This document shows positions 9,373 through 20,573 of a stretch of DNA of 64,000 bases, piece by piece. The translations under genes were made by a program, and so were the position numbers. Position 1 is the first letter of the stretch, and each line of letters opens with the position of its first letter. The stretch is from contig OU015672.1 in the NCBI GenBank assembly GCA_907165275.2, positions 5,066,501-5,130,500 on the forward strand, written 5' to 3'. This DNA is from Zygaena filipendulae (lineage: Eukaryota; Arthropoda; Insecta; Lepidoptera; Zygaenidae). Under the pieces are notes generated by a model. The model did not search any database. It had not been told where the DNA came from and was given only the letters and a program-made list of their open reading frames with translations.

Positions 9373-10104
9373 TCTATACTGATATTATAAAGAGCAAAAG
9401 TTTGTGAATTTGTGACGTTGTAGGGGGTAATCTCTGGATCTACTGAACCAATTATGAAAATTCTTTCACTTATAGGAAGCTACAGTGATCCTGAGTGTCG
9501 TAGGGTACTTTTTATTACGGAATTCCCTCGGGAACTCCGAATTTCCCTCGGGTAAAACCACGGGCGAAGAGCTATCTCTGGATCTACTGAAGTGATTTTG
9601 AAAATTCTTTCACTTATAGGAAGCTACAGTGATCCTGAGTGACATAGGGTACTTTTTATCCCGGAATTCCCGCGGGAACTCCGGATATTCTGAGTTTGTG
9701 AGGTTGTTGGGGGCAATCTCTGGATCTACTGAACCGATTTTGAAAATTCTTTCACTTATAAAAAGCTACAGTGATCCCGAGTGACGTAAGGTACTTTTTA
9801 TCCCGGAATTCCCGCGGGAACTCTAGAGATTGTGAGGTTGTAGGGGGTAATCTCTGGATCTACTGAATCAATTAAAAAAAAAACCACTTATAAGAAGCTA
9901 CAATGATCATGAGTGACATAGGGTACTTTATATCCCGGAATTCCCGCGGGAACTCCGTAGTTTTTGAGGTTGTCTATGGATCTAATTATTATAGATAGGA
10001 GGCTAAAGCGATCTTGAGTGACATTAGACATAGGGTACTTTTTATGCCGGAATTCCTGCGGGAACTTCGAAATTACCGCGGGTGAAACCGCGCGGGTCAG
10101 CTAG
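9373..10104 (+). mobile_element. Helitron-like element with five internal tandem units
   Basis: It starts TCTATACTGATATTATAA and ends GGGTGAAACCGCGCGGGTCAGCTAG|T. In between, a unit marked by TCTCTGGATCTACTGAA begins at about 9431, 9575, 9717, 9851 and (degraded) 9973, giving periods of 144, 142, 134 and 122. Each unit ends with GGTACTTTTTATCCCGG and a CCCGCGGGAACT block, so the amplified piece includes most of the 3' half of the element. Confidence 0.8.
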
Positions 10105-10252
10105 TTATAAATAAAAATGAATGTTTGTATTGGTCCACCACCAAACCATTGGTCCATTGGTCCAATTGTGATGAAACTTTGGCGGGTTGTTCTGCCTGCG
10201 TCCGCAAATACTCACGCGGGTGAAACCACGTGTCACAGCCAGTAGCAGTACT
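10105..10252 (+). mobile_element. Helitron-like element (TATAAATAAAAATGAATG family)
   Basis: It directly follows the CTAG of the previous element. It contains TGATGAAACTTTGGCGGGTT and CTGCCTGCGTCCGC, and ends TGAAACCACGTGTCACAGCCAG. It is the same family as 13601-13756. Confidence 0.65.
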
Positions 10253-10557
10253 TAATACTACTACTTAATATTATAAATGTGAAAGTCTGTCTATCTGTTG
10301 CGCTTTCACGCCTCAATGGCTCAACCGATCATCATGAAATTTTGCTTAGACGTTGTAAGGGGTACAGAGAAGGACATAGAGTAATTTTTATCCTGGAATT
10401 TACGCGGAGAACAGATAAAATCAACGCAGCGATTGGAACCATTTTGATGGGACTTTCACTGGAAATTAGCTGATGTTATAAGGAGTAAATAAAGCTACTT
10501 TGGAGTTCCTGCGGGAATTCCGAAACTCACGCGGATGAAACCGCGGGGCACAGCTAG
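10253..10557 (+). mobile_element. Helitron-like element
   Basis: It contains TAATATTATAAATGTGAAAG and CAACCGATCATCATGAAATT. A block GGGACTTTCACTGGAAATTA is shared with 37175-37606. It ends GAAACCGCGGGGCACAGCTAG|T. It looks like a mosaic of two subfamilies. Confidence 0.7.
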
Positions 10558-10559
10558 TT

Positions 10560-11110
10560 AAATATATATGTAACCCTTGATCTTTCTATTAATTTACAAA
10601 AAAAAACCGGTCAATTGCGATACGAACTCGCACTAGTGTCAAAATAACGGTTGTATTGATTGAGAAAGTTTCTACACAGCTTCAAATGATTGTGGATCTG
10701 AGTATTTGCTATGATTTCAACTTGATACCTTTTTCCGTTCCTGAGGAATAAGGGTCTTGACAGACAGACAACGAAGTGATTCTATGAAGGTATGAAGGTA
10801 TTTACAATTTTACGGTGATAGGTAGGTATTACAATATAGGTACTTATTCACAACCTCTTTAGGTTGGGTTAGGGTCCACGGGCGGTATTTTTGAGAAACT
10901 TTTTTTTTTAGTGGACGACTAATATTAATAATAATAATCCGCTTAGTGGACGACTAGAAAAAAAAATCTTCCAAACTTTATCGATTTTCTACATTTAATT
11001 TCTCTTAGACTTTTAGCCTTTTGGCTGTGAGTATGTGTGTAACAACGTCCGTTATGCGTTGAAAGAGGCAAAAATACAAAAAACTCATAAAAAAAAAATT
11101 ATATTACATA
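10560..11110. other. No gene recognised
   Basis: The stretch is AT-rich with homopolymer runs and a small repeat of TTAGTGGACGACTA (10908-10955). I see no supported gene. Confidence 0.4.
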
Positions 11111-11283
11111 CTAGCTGTACCCCGCGGTTTCACCCGCGGTAATTTCGGAGTACCCGCGGGAATTCCGGGAAAAAGTACCCTATGTCCTTCTCTGTACCCC
11201 TGAAAACGTGCATGCCAAATTTCATCCAAATCCGTTCATAACATCCAAACATCTACACTTTCACATTTATAATATTAGTAGGA
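11111..11283 (-). mobile_element. Helitron-like element, clean short copy
   Basis: On + it reads CTAGCTGTACCCCGCGGTTT, then ACCCGCGGTAATTTCGGAG and TGTACCCCTGAAAACGTGC, to TTTATAATATTAGTAGGA. Both ends are preserved. Confidence 0.8.
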
Positions 11284-11317
11284 TGTAAAGATTCACAGAG
11301 AATGACGGACAAAATAT

Positions 11318-11607
11318 AGTCACTGTTGCAAACCTTTTTGCTTTTCACTAATTACGAAAAATATATTATGTCAAAATTTGGTTCTTGAATTAATTGTGTC
11401 TGTATAATTTAAATAAATTTAATCTAATTGTATTTTTGGTTTTCCTTCATCTGGCGAACGTGACAGTGAATACATCTACATTTCTCGTGAATAGTGAACA
11501 TGGAAAAATTACGCAAAGAACGAAGCGTTGCTCGTTCACTGTTCACATCGTTTGACATAATATATTTTTCGTAATTAGTGAAAAGCAAAAAGGTTTGCAA
11601 CAGTCAC
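11318..11607. mobile_element. MITE with about 55-bp perfect inverted ends
   Basis: The left arm (ACTGTTGCAAACCTTTTTGC to ATATATTATGTCAAA, 11321-11375) is the exact reverse complement of the right arm (TTTGACATAATATATTTTTC to GGTTTGCAACAGT, 11551-11604). The middle, about 175 bp, is non-coding. Perfect arms suggest recent activity or ongoing conversion. Confidence 0.8.
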
Positions 11608-11609
11608 CA

Positions 11610-13600
11610 ATAATAGATTAAAGATCTTGTCCGCAGATCTTGTTGGTCTTGCAGTGAGCTTGCAGGTAGGTGCTTTTTGACTGTTGAGTTATGGACGTAC
11701 CTATGTCACACATGACACAATGCGTTGTAAATGTACTTACCTACACGCCTCGCGACTTAAACATATTGTCAGTCTATCCTTGAAATTGAATATCCATGAT
11801 TTATTCGTCATGGGTCAGAATTGGGTTAACAGACATACCTAGGTGTAGGTACGACACAAGGTTCTTTAAAGTGTAAACTTTACAAGTGCTGTGCACAGTT
11901 TTAAAATCATCTTCAACTTGTCGTGAATGGAAACAACGTACCCACTGAGGTCAGTGAACCCATGACTATAAATTTATTTCGCTTCCAAGTAATCCTTACT
12001 AATATATTTTTATAAATGCGAAAGTGAGTTTGTTTGTTTGTTACGCTTTCACAGCTAAACGGCTCAATCGATGACCGAACATGATGTTACCATTATGTTT
12101 TAATAATAATACTAAAGGTTATTTTGCCGTAGACCGTATAGTCAAGTTTTATTTGAAGTGGGTTTTGGTCCCTTATCAAAAAAATAAAATTATAAGCTTC
12201 TGTGATTAACTACAACAAAAAATAATTAAAATGCAGTTCCATAAATCAATGTTCTTTTTTAAATTACGATTTCACTTACCTAAGCAAACGTGTAAAATTG
12301 GGGATTATAATAGCACTGTTCAATGTTTTTTTGCCTTTTATGGTATAGGTAACACCTAAATTTATTTACGAGCCTTTTTGTATTAACTTTTCGATTTTAA
12401 TATTGCGAATATAAATCGTAATGGTTGACTGACTGGTCCCCGTAGACCAGCAGACAGCAGTAGACTATTTTTGGACTGGTCATCGGGTAGTGATTATATC
12501 CAATGAGGTGTATAGGTTCGTAAACAGAGAATATCATTCTCTGTCTACGGGTGTTGTCTATTGCGCATCAGAATTGGCAGTATGGGCCCTGTACTCTTAG
12601 CCTTTCTTATATAGGATAAATAAACGAAAAAAAAAATGTCTATTGCGTCAAAAGTGCGACTAGTTTGAATTTAGAAAATAATATTTATTGAGCTTTTTGA
12701 GTGCTGAGTTTTAACTGAGTGAACCCTTTTTCTGTACGTATAGATTTTATTTGCGTAACACGGCACGCTTGCTTAGTACCAACTTGCCTTGTCTATTTTG
12801 AATTGTATCTGTGCCAATAATCAAAATGTCCTCAGACGGTGAAGTGATAGAGGCATCAGGACAGACACAGGAAGTAATGAGTTAACAATAAGATTACTTA
12901 TCTTAACTGGAAGTTGTATTAAATATCACATACAGTCATTAATAATGTCATAAGTCATACCTTGTCCTGATATACACACGATATGATAGGTAAACAGGCA
13001 GATTTCCGATCCGGTCTGCCTTCGATGTTCATATGTAAAAACCTTCAAGTATATTTCATAATTTTCTCACTTTAACGTTATATGTTATGTATATTGTATA
13101 CTAGTGTCTAAACCTCGGATGAATACTTATTCACTCACTGACTCACGAGACCCCTTCACAATGAATAAATTCATTAATGATAAAGTTTTTCTTTTTTAAA
13201 TATCCAATATTACAAAACTATACGTAACATATTATCTCAATCACCTAAACAAATTATCCTTGAAAGTAGGTATTGTATTTTCTAAGTTCTACAATCTTGA
13301 TTTTTTTATGAATTCTACACTATGTTTGAAAAAGAGGTGGGATTTCCTTTTTTTAAGAGTTTAAAAGCGTTTATGTCACCCATTTTATTGACTTCAATAA
13401 AAAAGTCGGTTTGAAACGTCATCATAATTTTTAAAGACCGTGTTAACCATGGGTAAATTCTCTTTGCCAACCCTTGCCTTGTATTATTTACTTATCTTTT
13501 CTTTATGGGAACCATCAATTTGTAAAATAAATTAAATTTCTTTGAACGACTAATTTTTCCAGCCAGTCCTTACTTATTTCCTTCCTATCTATACATAACA
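11610..13600. other. Gene-poor stretch
   Basis: It contains a Helitron-like 5' fragment (11993-12090: TCCTTACTAATA then GCGAAAGTGAGTTTGTTTG), a poly(A)-tailed retroposon-like end at 12590-12640 (TATAGGATAAATAAACG then A-run) and the short candidate exon listed separately. I recognise nothing else. Confidence 0.4.
12826..12885 (+). CDS. Candidate short first coding exon
   Basis: An ATG in good insect context (AATCAAAATGTCC) opens a 19-codon frame with gene-like composition (MSSDGEVIEASGQTQE). A GTAATGA possible splice donor follows GAA at 12871-12873. If the donor is used, the frame would leave as a 16-codon exon. If not, it stops at 12883-12885. I do not recognise the protein and no second exon can be linked. 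It may be chance. Confidence 0.2.
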   Translation: MSSDGEVIEASGQTQEVMS

Positions 13601-13756
13601 TCTTTATAAATAAAAATGAATATTTGTATGTCTGTCCCTATACGTTTCAAAACCATTGGTCCGATCGTGATGAAACTTTGGCGGGTTGTTCTGCCTGCGT
13701 CCGCAAAGGTTCCTGATTCCAAAATTCACGCGGGTGAAACCGCTGGGCACAGCTAG
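13601..13756 (+). mobile_element. Helitron-like element (TATAAATAAAAATGAATA family)
   Basis: It shares TGATGAAACTTTGGCGGGTT and TTCTGCCTGCGTCCGC with 10105-10252. It ends TGAAACCGCTGGGCACAGCTAG|T. Confidence 0.7.
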
Positions 13757-14097
13757 TTTATAATAATTTTCAACATATTTTGCTAATGCCATGTTTATGA
13801 TACATTTTAATAGATGGAGCTAATAAAATGAGATTGCATTTGGCTAAAGACGAATCATCGCCTTCGTGAAGTTGTGTTGAAACTGAGGCAACTAAGGCAG
13901 TGGGTACCTACTGGGTGCCGCTGCCGTTCGAATCGCTATCAACGACTCAAATAGTAAACTACAGTTACAAAAAACGATAAATAAAATTATGTATATAGGT
14001 ACGTAATTATCTCGACCGATTACTAAATAATAAATTTACCTACTTAAAACGAAAATGCGAAACCCGGGTAATTATTGTTGTCCGATTATTTATATCT

Positions 14098-14140
14098 GGG
14101 GGCACGGTAGTGCCCCCGCCAACACGAGCCAAGCGAAGCG
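14098..14140. repeat. Hairpin with the GAGCCAAGCGAAGCG motif
   Basis: GGGGGCAC-GGTA-GTGCCCCC is a perfect 8-bp stem with a 4-base loop. It is followed by CGCCAACACGAGCC and AAGCGAAGCGGG. It is CG-rich in AT-rich surroundings and probably one end of a degraded mobile element. Confidence 0.4.
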
Positions 14141-14645
14141 GGAGTATTACCTATCTTTCTAACATAGCTTCATCGTTTTTTTGAACCCTAATAACTTAGG
14201 TTTCGATTATACCAGATAAACGAAATTCTCGGAATATTTTGTCAATAGCGGACTTACTAAACATATAAAGTTTTTATTGCATAGCTCTTATACTTTAGAT
14301 TTTATGGTTATCTAAAATACACTGATTTCGTCACTGACTCACTGATGATCATCAAAATTCTTAGGGTACTTCTTAATGTCCTAGAAAACTGAAATTTGGC
14401 ATGTAAGCTAGCATTAGTACACAAACAATAAAAAAAATATAAAACTTGTAACTTTTATCCCCCACTTATTCCTTTATCCTTAAACTATGGGATGGAAGTT
14501 TGTATGAGAATTCAGCAATTTCGACTTACAAAAAGAAATGAAATCCCATCAAAAAATTTTTCATGTAAAATGATGCCAAGACGAGTCCACTGTCAAAAAG
14601 TTATCAGATCTTATATAGAGCCAAGCTTATAACTCTATATACTTT

Positions 14646-14848
14646 AACTCTACAAGGCCTAACTTCTCAAACTCTATACCTTAGTCAGAATATGTGGCTT
14701 GGCCGTTTCGTTAATGCAAGAAACTTAACAGAAAAGTAATTAACAGTTGATAAATTTTCACCTTACGCTCATGCGAATGAAGCGAAATGGCCAAGCCACA
14801 TATTTTGAATAAGGTGTAGAGTTTGAGAAGTTATACCTTGTAGAGTTA
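14646..14848. mobile_element. MITE with about 65-bp inverted arms
   Basis: The left arm (AACTCTACAAGG, CTTCTCAAACTCTATACCTT, ATATGTGGCTTGGCC) is mirrored by the right arm (GGCCAAGCCACATATTTTGA, AAGGTGTAGAGTTTGAGAAG, CCTTGTAGAGTT), with several mismatches. Total length is about 203 bp. Confidence 0.7.
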
Positions 14849-14849
14849 G

Positions 14850-15990
14850 GGTCCAATTTCAATGGCGTCCAAGCTAAAAGATACCAGTTCTCAGCATTTA
14901 GTTTCCGAGATATGATGATATAAGCAGTTTTGTAAAGTTCGGTGAAAAAATGGCATCCCCGTTTTTAATTGATTTATTAATAAATACTCAATTTTCTTCA
15001 ATTTCATATATCTTAATCTACAATAATATGACGATAATATTATATAAAAATCTATGTAATAAGCAAGTAGAAGTGTGTTCTTCTATTTCACATAAACTTT
15101 AAAATACTTTTTGCCAAATCAAGCTATTTCAGTTTCAACTTCAAATGTCTGTAAAAAAAAACTGTGCAAGTTTTTGAATTTTGTTTCTATCCTTACTATC
15201 AACCGGATGTAGTCTTAACTCAATACCCCACTACCGGTACCTTTTTAACCGACTTTCCCAAAAGGAGGAGGTTCTCAATTCGACACGTATGTTTTTTTAC
15301 TTGGACGCTCACAAATGTCTTCAAAGTTTTTGCATATCTACCTCTCACTTTTTATTTCGTCTGAGACCTACCTCTTATGATTTTAATTGACAACGGAAAA
15401 TGTTAAATGAACCGAAACCTGCATTCGATCCATTTGTTATGCGTTAAATAAATAAAAAAAAAGAATATGTGTGAACATATTATAAAAAATACTTAAAAAG
15501 GGTCGCTTCATAAATCAAAAATATAATTTTTTTCCCTAATATAATAATTTAGTAGTCGTATATACCAATTCGTTAAATTAGGTCTGCAATGGTTTCTTTT
15601 TTATGTTTTATGGTAACATCACATTATTCCGATAGACATTTATAAATTATAGGTGTATTATAGGTGTACAACGTACGCATAATTTTATCATGATCGGTTA
15701 AATAGATACATAGTTAAAGTGTGTGTGTTGAGAATGTACTAATTTTCTTGTAAGCATATGCAAGTTCATTGTAAATACAAATAGGTAGCATGGAAACTGC
15801 ATATGGAAAAAATAATATTAATTTTTAATAAAATAAAATATGATGTATTTCCAATAGTGAATTGCGGTGCTTTAGGCTTATGTGGATATTACAATATTAT
15901 GTGGACACTAGAGGCCGTGTACGTCTTCCTTATTCAAAGTAATAGAGATTGACACGTCAGATAGCAAGAATATGATATCATTTTTAGGGT
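14850..15990. other. No gene; contains an AACCGACTTCC-family fragment
   Basis: Positions 15246-15300 match the repeat at 5225-5330 (CCAAAAGGAGGAGGTTCTCA). A tail-like AAATAAATAAAAAAAAA occurs at 15447-15463. Two overlapping frames at 15164-15390 run through this repeat and are not credible genes. Confidence 0.4.
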
Positions 15991-16290
15991 TCCGTACCCA
16001 AAGAATAAAACGGGACCCTATTACTAAGACTTCGCTGTCCGTCCATCCATCCGTCCGTCTGTATGTCTGTCACCAGGCTTGCATCTCATGAACCGTGATA
16101 AACAGTTGAAATTTTCATAGATGATGTATTTCTGTTGCCGCTAGGTATAACAACAAATACTAAAAAAACAGAATACCTACAATAAATATTTAAGGGGGCT
16201 CCCATACAACAAACGTAATTTTTTGGCTCGTTTTTGCTCAATATTGATAACGGCAACAGGTAGACGCTTGAAATAATAATAATAAAAAAC
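15985..16290 (+). mobile_element. AGGGTTCCGTA-family repeat, copy 1
   Basis: It begins TTTTTAGGGTTCCGTACCC and continues with GGGACCCTATTACTAAGACT, a GTCCGTCC run, GTCACCAGGCTTGCATCTCA and GTATTTCTGTTGCCGCTAGG. I know this as a repeat spread across moths and butterflies. Its mechanism of movement is not evident here. Confidence 0.6.
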
Positions 16291-16787
16291 ACTTATTCTC
16301 AGTCACAATGACTAAATCTACAGAGTTTAAATAGGTAACTTATTTGTCTATTAGGTACACTTATTCAAAATTTTAATGTAGAAAAGCCAGGGTGAGTGAG
16401 CGGAATCCGTGCTAGGATATCCCGTGTTACGGATTCCGAAATATCCACATAATATTTAGTTATATATTCACTTTAAAAATAAATCATCAAATTAAAATAA
16501 AACATCTACCTACCAAACCAAATATCTACCTATTATTAAAACAGCGGGTCAATCAATCAGTTTGCACATAAAATGCGAGAAAATAACGGAACCATTCGTA
16601 TTCGGGGCCGACTCGCACTTAGCTTAGCCTTTTTGTCGTACATATTCTACGAGATTTCTTTGAATTTTGCGGTTAGCTTAACTTGACATCATACATTATT
16701 TTCGTAAAAGGTTCCGTTACCTGTAAAAATTAATTAGTGATTTCTGTATTTACCTACACTAGGTTGATACTAGAATAAGTATGTTTT

Positions 16788-17060
16788 TCCTTTTTAGGGT
16801 TCTGTAGCCAAATGGCAAAAAACGGAACCCTTATGGATCGTCATGTCTATCTGTCTGTCCGTCCGTATGTCACAGCCACTTTTTTCCGAAACTATAAGAA
16901 TCATACTGTTGAAACTTGGTAAGTAGATGGATTCTGTGAATAGCATTGAGATTTTCAGACAAAAATAGAAAAAAAAAAGAAATTTTGGGGGTTACTTAGA
17001 ACTGAGAATCCAAAAAAAATTGTCATCAATGATCCATAGATATATTCGGCTAATATTATA
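16788..17060 (+). mobile_element. AGGGTTCCGTA-family repeat, copy 2 (different subfamily)
   Basis: TTTTTAGGGTTCTGTAGCC, AAATGGCAAAAAACGGAACC, a GTCTGTCCGTCC run, TGTCACAGCCACTTTTTTCC and TTGAAACTTGGTAAGTAGAT are recognisable blocks. It shares only its opening with copy 1. Confidence 0.6.
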
Positions 17061-17466
17061 GTTAATGTATCTTTTAAACTAGACAAAATCGGGACCTCTC
17101 TTTCAAATAAAAAAATTCAGTATAGAAACCATTAAGTTTTTTTTTTGCTTTAAAGGCGAGGCTTCACTCTGTAAACACAGCTGCGGTGCAAAAAACCGTG
17201 TTTTTTTAATCTCTATCAAAAATCTTTTGACTTTAAGAAAATAAATTAAGACAAGTTATTCATTTTTATCATTGACGCTTTTGTATCCATTAATATGGTT
17301 ATAAAATATGGTTATAATATGATTATAGCAAATATATGTAACAAATGTGTATTAATATAATGTTTGTGAAACCCAAAAGTGATACCTGACACCTGCGTTT
17401 GCGCTTCTTTTGAAGATGCTTTTGGAGATAAAATTTAATCACTTGTGTGCTAGTAAAATATATATA

Positions 17467-17799
17467 CTAGCTGTTCCCCGCGGTTTCACCCACGTTAATT
17501 TCGGAGAATCCCGTGGGTATTCCGAGATAAAAGTAATCACTACCCTATATTTTTTCTGTACCTATATCTACCCTTGACAGCGTGTGTTGTCAGTGTGCAA
17601 AATTTAATCTAGTTTCTTCCGCGTTGATTTCGGAGTTCCCGTTGGAATTCCGAGATAAAAAGTAGCCTGTGTCCTTCTCTGTATCGCTGACAGCGTGTAT
17701 GCAAAATTTCGTGGTGATCGGTTGAGCCGTTTAGCCGTGAAAGCGTAACAAACAAACAAACTCACTTTCGCATTTATAATAGTTGTAAGGAAGTAAGGA
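17467..17799 (-). mobile_element. Helitron-like composite (duplicated 3' part)
   Basis: After CTAGCTGTTCCCCGCGG the block TTAATTTCGGAG..CCCGTGGGTATTCCGAGATAA appears. A second GTTGATTTCGGAG..CCCGTTGGAATTCCGAGATAA follows from about 17620. It ends in CTCACTTTCGCATTTATAAT and AAGGAT. Confidence 0.7.
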
Positions 17800-18359
17800 T
17801 TAAATATAGCTGTTGCCCTCGATTTTGTCTACTGTGAACCTGCCCTTTTTTTAAACACTACTAAACTATACAGTATTGTAGGCAAAAATGTATTCGTAAA
17901 AGAAGTTGAATGGTGGAAGTGACGATAGACATTCTGTCACTTTAATGATATTAGAACAACAGCCTTGAATTGTGGGGGATAAATTTTTAACACTACTTAC
18001 TATTTAGGTACTGTTATTACTCACCGTAAATTCTCTAATGTTCTAAAACAATAATAAATAATAGATGCATAATTTTTTTTTCTAATCCTAGTTCGGCGAA
18101 CAAACGAAACAGCTGACGGAGGCAAGTTTTTTATATATATAATCAGTTTTGATAATTTTGTTCTCTTTGGAAATATTGTTTTAATGGATAGGTAACTTTT
18201 AAGATATTATATATAAATCTCGAGATCTTAAATCTAAATGTCATCATTAAAGCAAAATTAAAGTAAAATCGACTGTCTAAATTTGACCGCGGACTTTTTT
18301 TTTGTTATTTCGCAAAAATAATTCTTGTAAATATCTTAAAAATTGATCTTTACAAAAAT

Positions 18360-18553
18360 CTAGCTGTTGCCCGCGGTGTCACCCGCGTTAATTTCGGAGT
18401 TCCCGCGGGAATTTTGACAGTAAAAGTACCCTTTGTCGTTTTCTATAACCCTGACAACGTGTATTGCAAAAATTCATAATGATCGGCCGAGCAGTTAAAG
18501 AATGAAAGCGTAACGAATAAATAAATCGACATTCGCATTTATAGTCCTTGAGG
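18360..18553 (-). mobile_element. Helitron-like element
   Basis: CTAGCTGTTGCCCGCGGTGT opens it, and ACATTCGCATTTATAGTCC closes it. It abuts the next element directly. Confidence 0.65.
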
Positions 18554-18795
18554 ACTAGCTGTGCCCCGCGGTTTCACCCGCGTGAGCTTCGGAATTCCCG
18601 CAGGAACATTTTTTTTGTATAATAAAAGTAGCCTAATTAAGTTACTCTTTAAAACATCAGCTATCTGCCAGTGAAAGTCACAAACAGACAGACAAAAATA
18701 AAAAATAAATGATTTTTTTATGAAGGTTAGTACCCTATATACTTTCATGCATTTAGTGAATTACAAACAGACAATTCAATTTTATTTATATCTAG
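18554..18795 (-). mobile_element. Helitron-like element (ATATAAATAAAATTGAA 5' family)
   Basis: It runs from CTAGCTGTGCCCCGCGGTTT to TTCAATTTTATTTATAT. Read in reverse it matches the 5' part of 37175-37606, including the block ATGCATGAAAGTATA. Confidence 0.65.
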
Positions 18796-19484
18796 TTATA
18801 GGCTTGTTTACTTTTGGAAATTTTATAAGCATATTATTTAAATTTAAAACATAAACACAAATTACTTTATACAAAGTGCCTATGTATTTATTCGTTAATA
18901 AAAAAGTTAACCTATCAAGAATACGTACAAAACCCAAGGCAAGAAGACGAATAGAAGGGAAAAAAATAGTCGAAGGTTTTATTAAAAAAATTTAAAATGC
19001 CGTTTTCCAATTTCCCTTTTGATTGTTTTGTAAAAATGAGGAAAAACATGTCAGAGAAAAAACAACCAGCTACCTAAGTATATCCGTCGATTGGATGTCG
19101 ATACTGCGCCGGTTCTATTAAAGAGATCTTCCTCATCGGCTAATTTGCATTGTGAATAAATTTACTACTTAATTACGCATACATTCGTAACACAAAATAC
19201 CTATACCTACTTAGATACCTACTTAGATACAAGAGAGCATTGTATAGGTAGGTAGGTATCTACTATTATTCCTTGAAAAATCTTCTGTAGGTTGTTGTTG
19301 CTGCTGTACCTATTTATGCTACCTTGATTATGTTACCTACGCAGTAACTCCTATAACATTAGGTATGTTTAGGGTTGCCATTTCTAAAATTTGGCAACCA
19401 GGACAAAAAGCTTAAAATCCCCAGATTTCGGAACTCAGAATCCGGATACGACAACAGTTTTTTGTTGAAAATAAAATATCTCTA

Positions 19485-19723
19485 ACGGCCGCACTCAGAG
19501 TCGACTTTAATGATTACTTAGTTAAGTATAGATTTTTAAAACAAAACTGCCGCAATCAGAGACGTTCAGTAAATTAATGTTCATTGGCATTTAATGAGAT
19601 GTAACTTAATTAGTTAAATGCTAATTAACATTAATTTATTAAACTTGTCTGATCGCGGCAGTTTTCTTTTAAAAATCTATACTTAACTAAGTAATCATTA
19701 AAGTCGACTCTGAGTGCGGCGGT
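19485..19723. mobile_element. MITE with about 93-bp inverted arms
   Basis: The left arm (GCCGCACTCAGAGTCGACTT, AATGATTACTTAGTTAAGTA, TAGATTTTTAAAAC, CTGCCGCAATCAGA) is mirrored by the right arm (TCTGATCGCGGCAG, TTTTAAAAATCTATACTTAA, AGTCGACTCTGAGTGCGGC). The pair covers almost the whole 239 bp and would form one long hairpin. TA at both ends may be the target duplication. Confidence 0.8.
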
Positions 19724-19937
19724 AAGAAACGAGAAACGGTCTTCTTAAAAGTTAAGCAACAAAACAGGAATTTCTTTAAGTTGTAGAGACTAATTCTCAC
19801 GTCACTCTATTTCCCAAAAACTACAATTCAAACCCAGACTACAAATGAAACCCCGCCCGGACGCTCCCCGGACCCCCTCTAAACTAGGACTAGAGGAAAC
19901 CCTAGATATGTTGCATGTCTATTTGTCTAATCCTTAG

Positions 19938-20015
19938 TCCTTACTACGTATATTATATAATTATGCTAATGTGAGTTTATTTGTTTGTTTGTTGGATTGT
20001 CAAACTTTCACGGCT
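19938..20015 (+). mobile_element. Helitron-like 5' fragment
   Basis: TCCTTACTACGTATATTATA, then GTGAGTTTATTTGTTTGTTT and AAACTTTCACGGC. The 3' part is lost. Confidence 0.45.
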
Positions 20016-20210
20016 TATATACTTATTTATTTTATTTTATTTAAAACACTCGTTACTATTATGAAACTCGCTGCGCTCTTTCATAAACTCACACTCGTGT
20101 TTTAATACCCTTCATTATATGACAGTTGCATAAACTACTATTATTAGATTGGGAATTGTCATAACTATAACCTGTCATCCAGATACTCATTTACACTATA
20201 GTATAGTTTA

Positions 20211-20340
20211 ACGACTCGATTTGCGCAGTAAGTCGCCATGCCTGTTCGCTAATCTAGAGGTTCCGGATTCGATTCCCGGTGGTGTTAGACTTTGTGTGAT
20301 GAACACAGGGTTCCATTTTTCAGTCTGGATGTGTTTATAT
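20211..20340 (+). mobile_element. tRNA-derived SINE, copy 1
   Basis: The head is tRNA-like, with GCGCAGTAAGTCG (A-box region) and GGTTCCGGATTCGATTCCC (B box). The shared tail contains TGTGTGATGAACACAGGGTT and CAGTCTGGATGTG. A TATATA-rich stretch follows. It would be copied by LINE machinery and is not a functional tRNA gene, since no cloverleaf can be closed. Confidence 0.75.
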
Positions 20341-20573
20341 ATCTATATGGTATAATATATATGTAATTCTACGTAGTATATACTATTTTTTCTTGGTTTC
20401 TTAGACACAAGCGTATCATAGTGTGTGAGATCAAGCAAATCTCTATTGTGAAGCCAATTATTATTATGAATAGTAAGACCTTTCTAGCAATAGATTCAGG
20501 AGTTGCTTCTTAAAAAGATCAATTCTTTTCACTAATGGGGATGTGGACTACTTTTGAAAATCAAAATTCTAAT

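Noticed and set aside
10990..11030. GCCTTTTGGCT resembling the start of U2 snRNA
   Set aside because: Only about 11 bases agree. The following AAGATCAAGTG and the rest of U2 are absent.
15164..15390. Two overlapping 66- and 69-codon frames
   Set aside because: They run through the AACCGACTTCC repeat and have no gene-like features.
20211..20290. Possible tRNA gene from A- and B-box-like motifs
   Set aside because: The same head is followed by the same non-tRNA tail in three places, and no acceptor stem closes, so it is a SINE.
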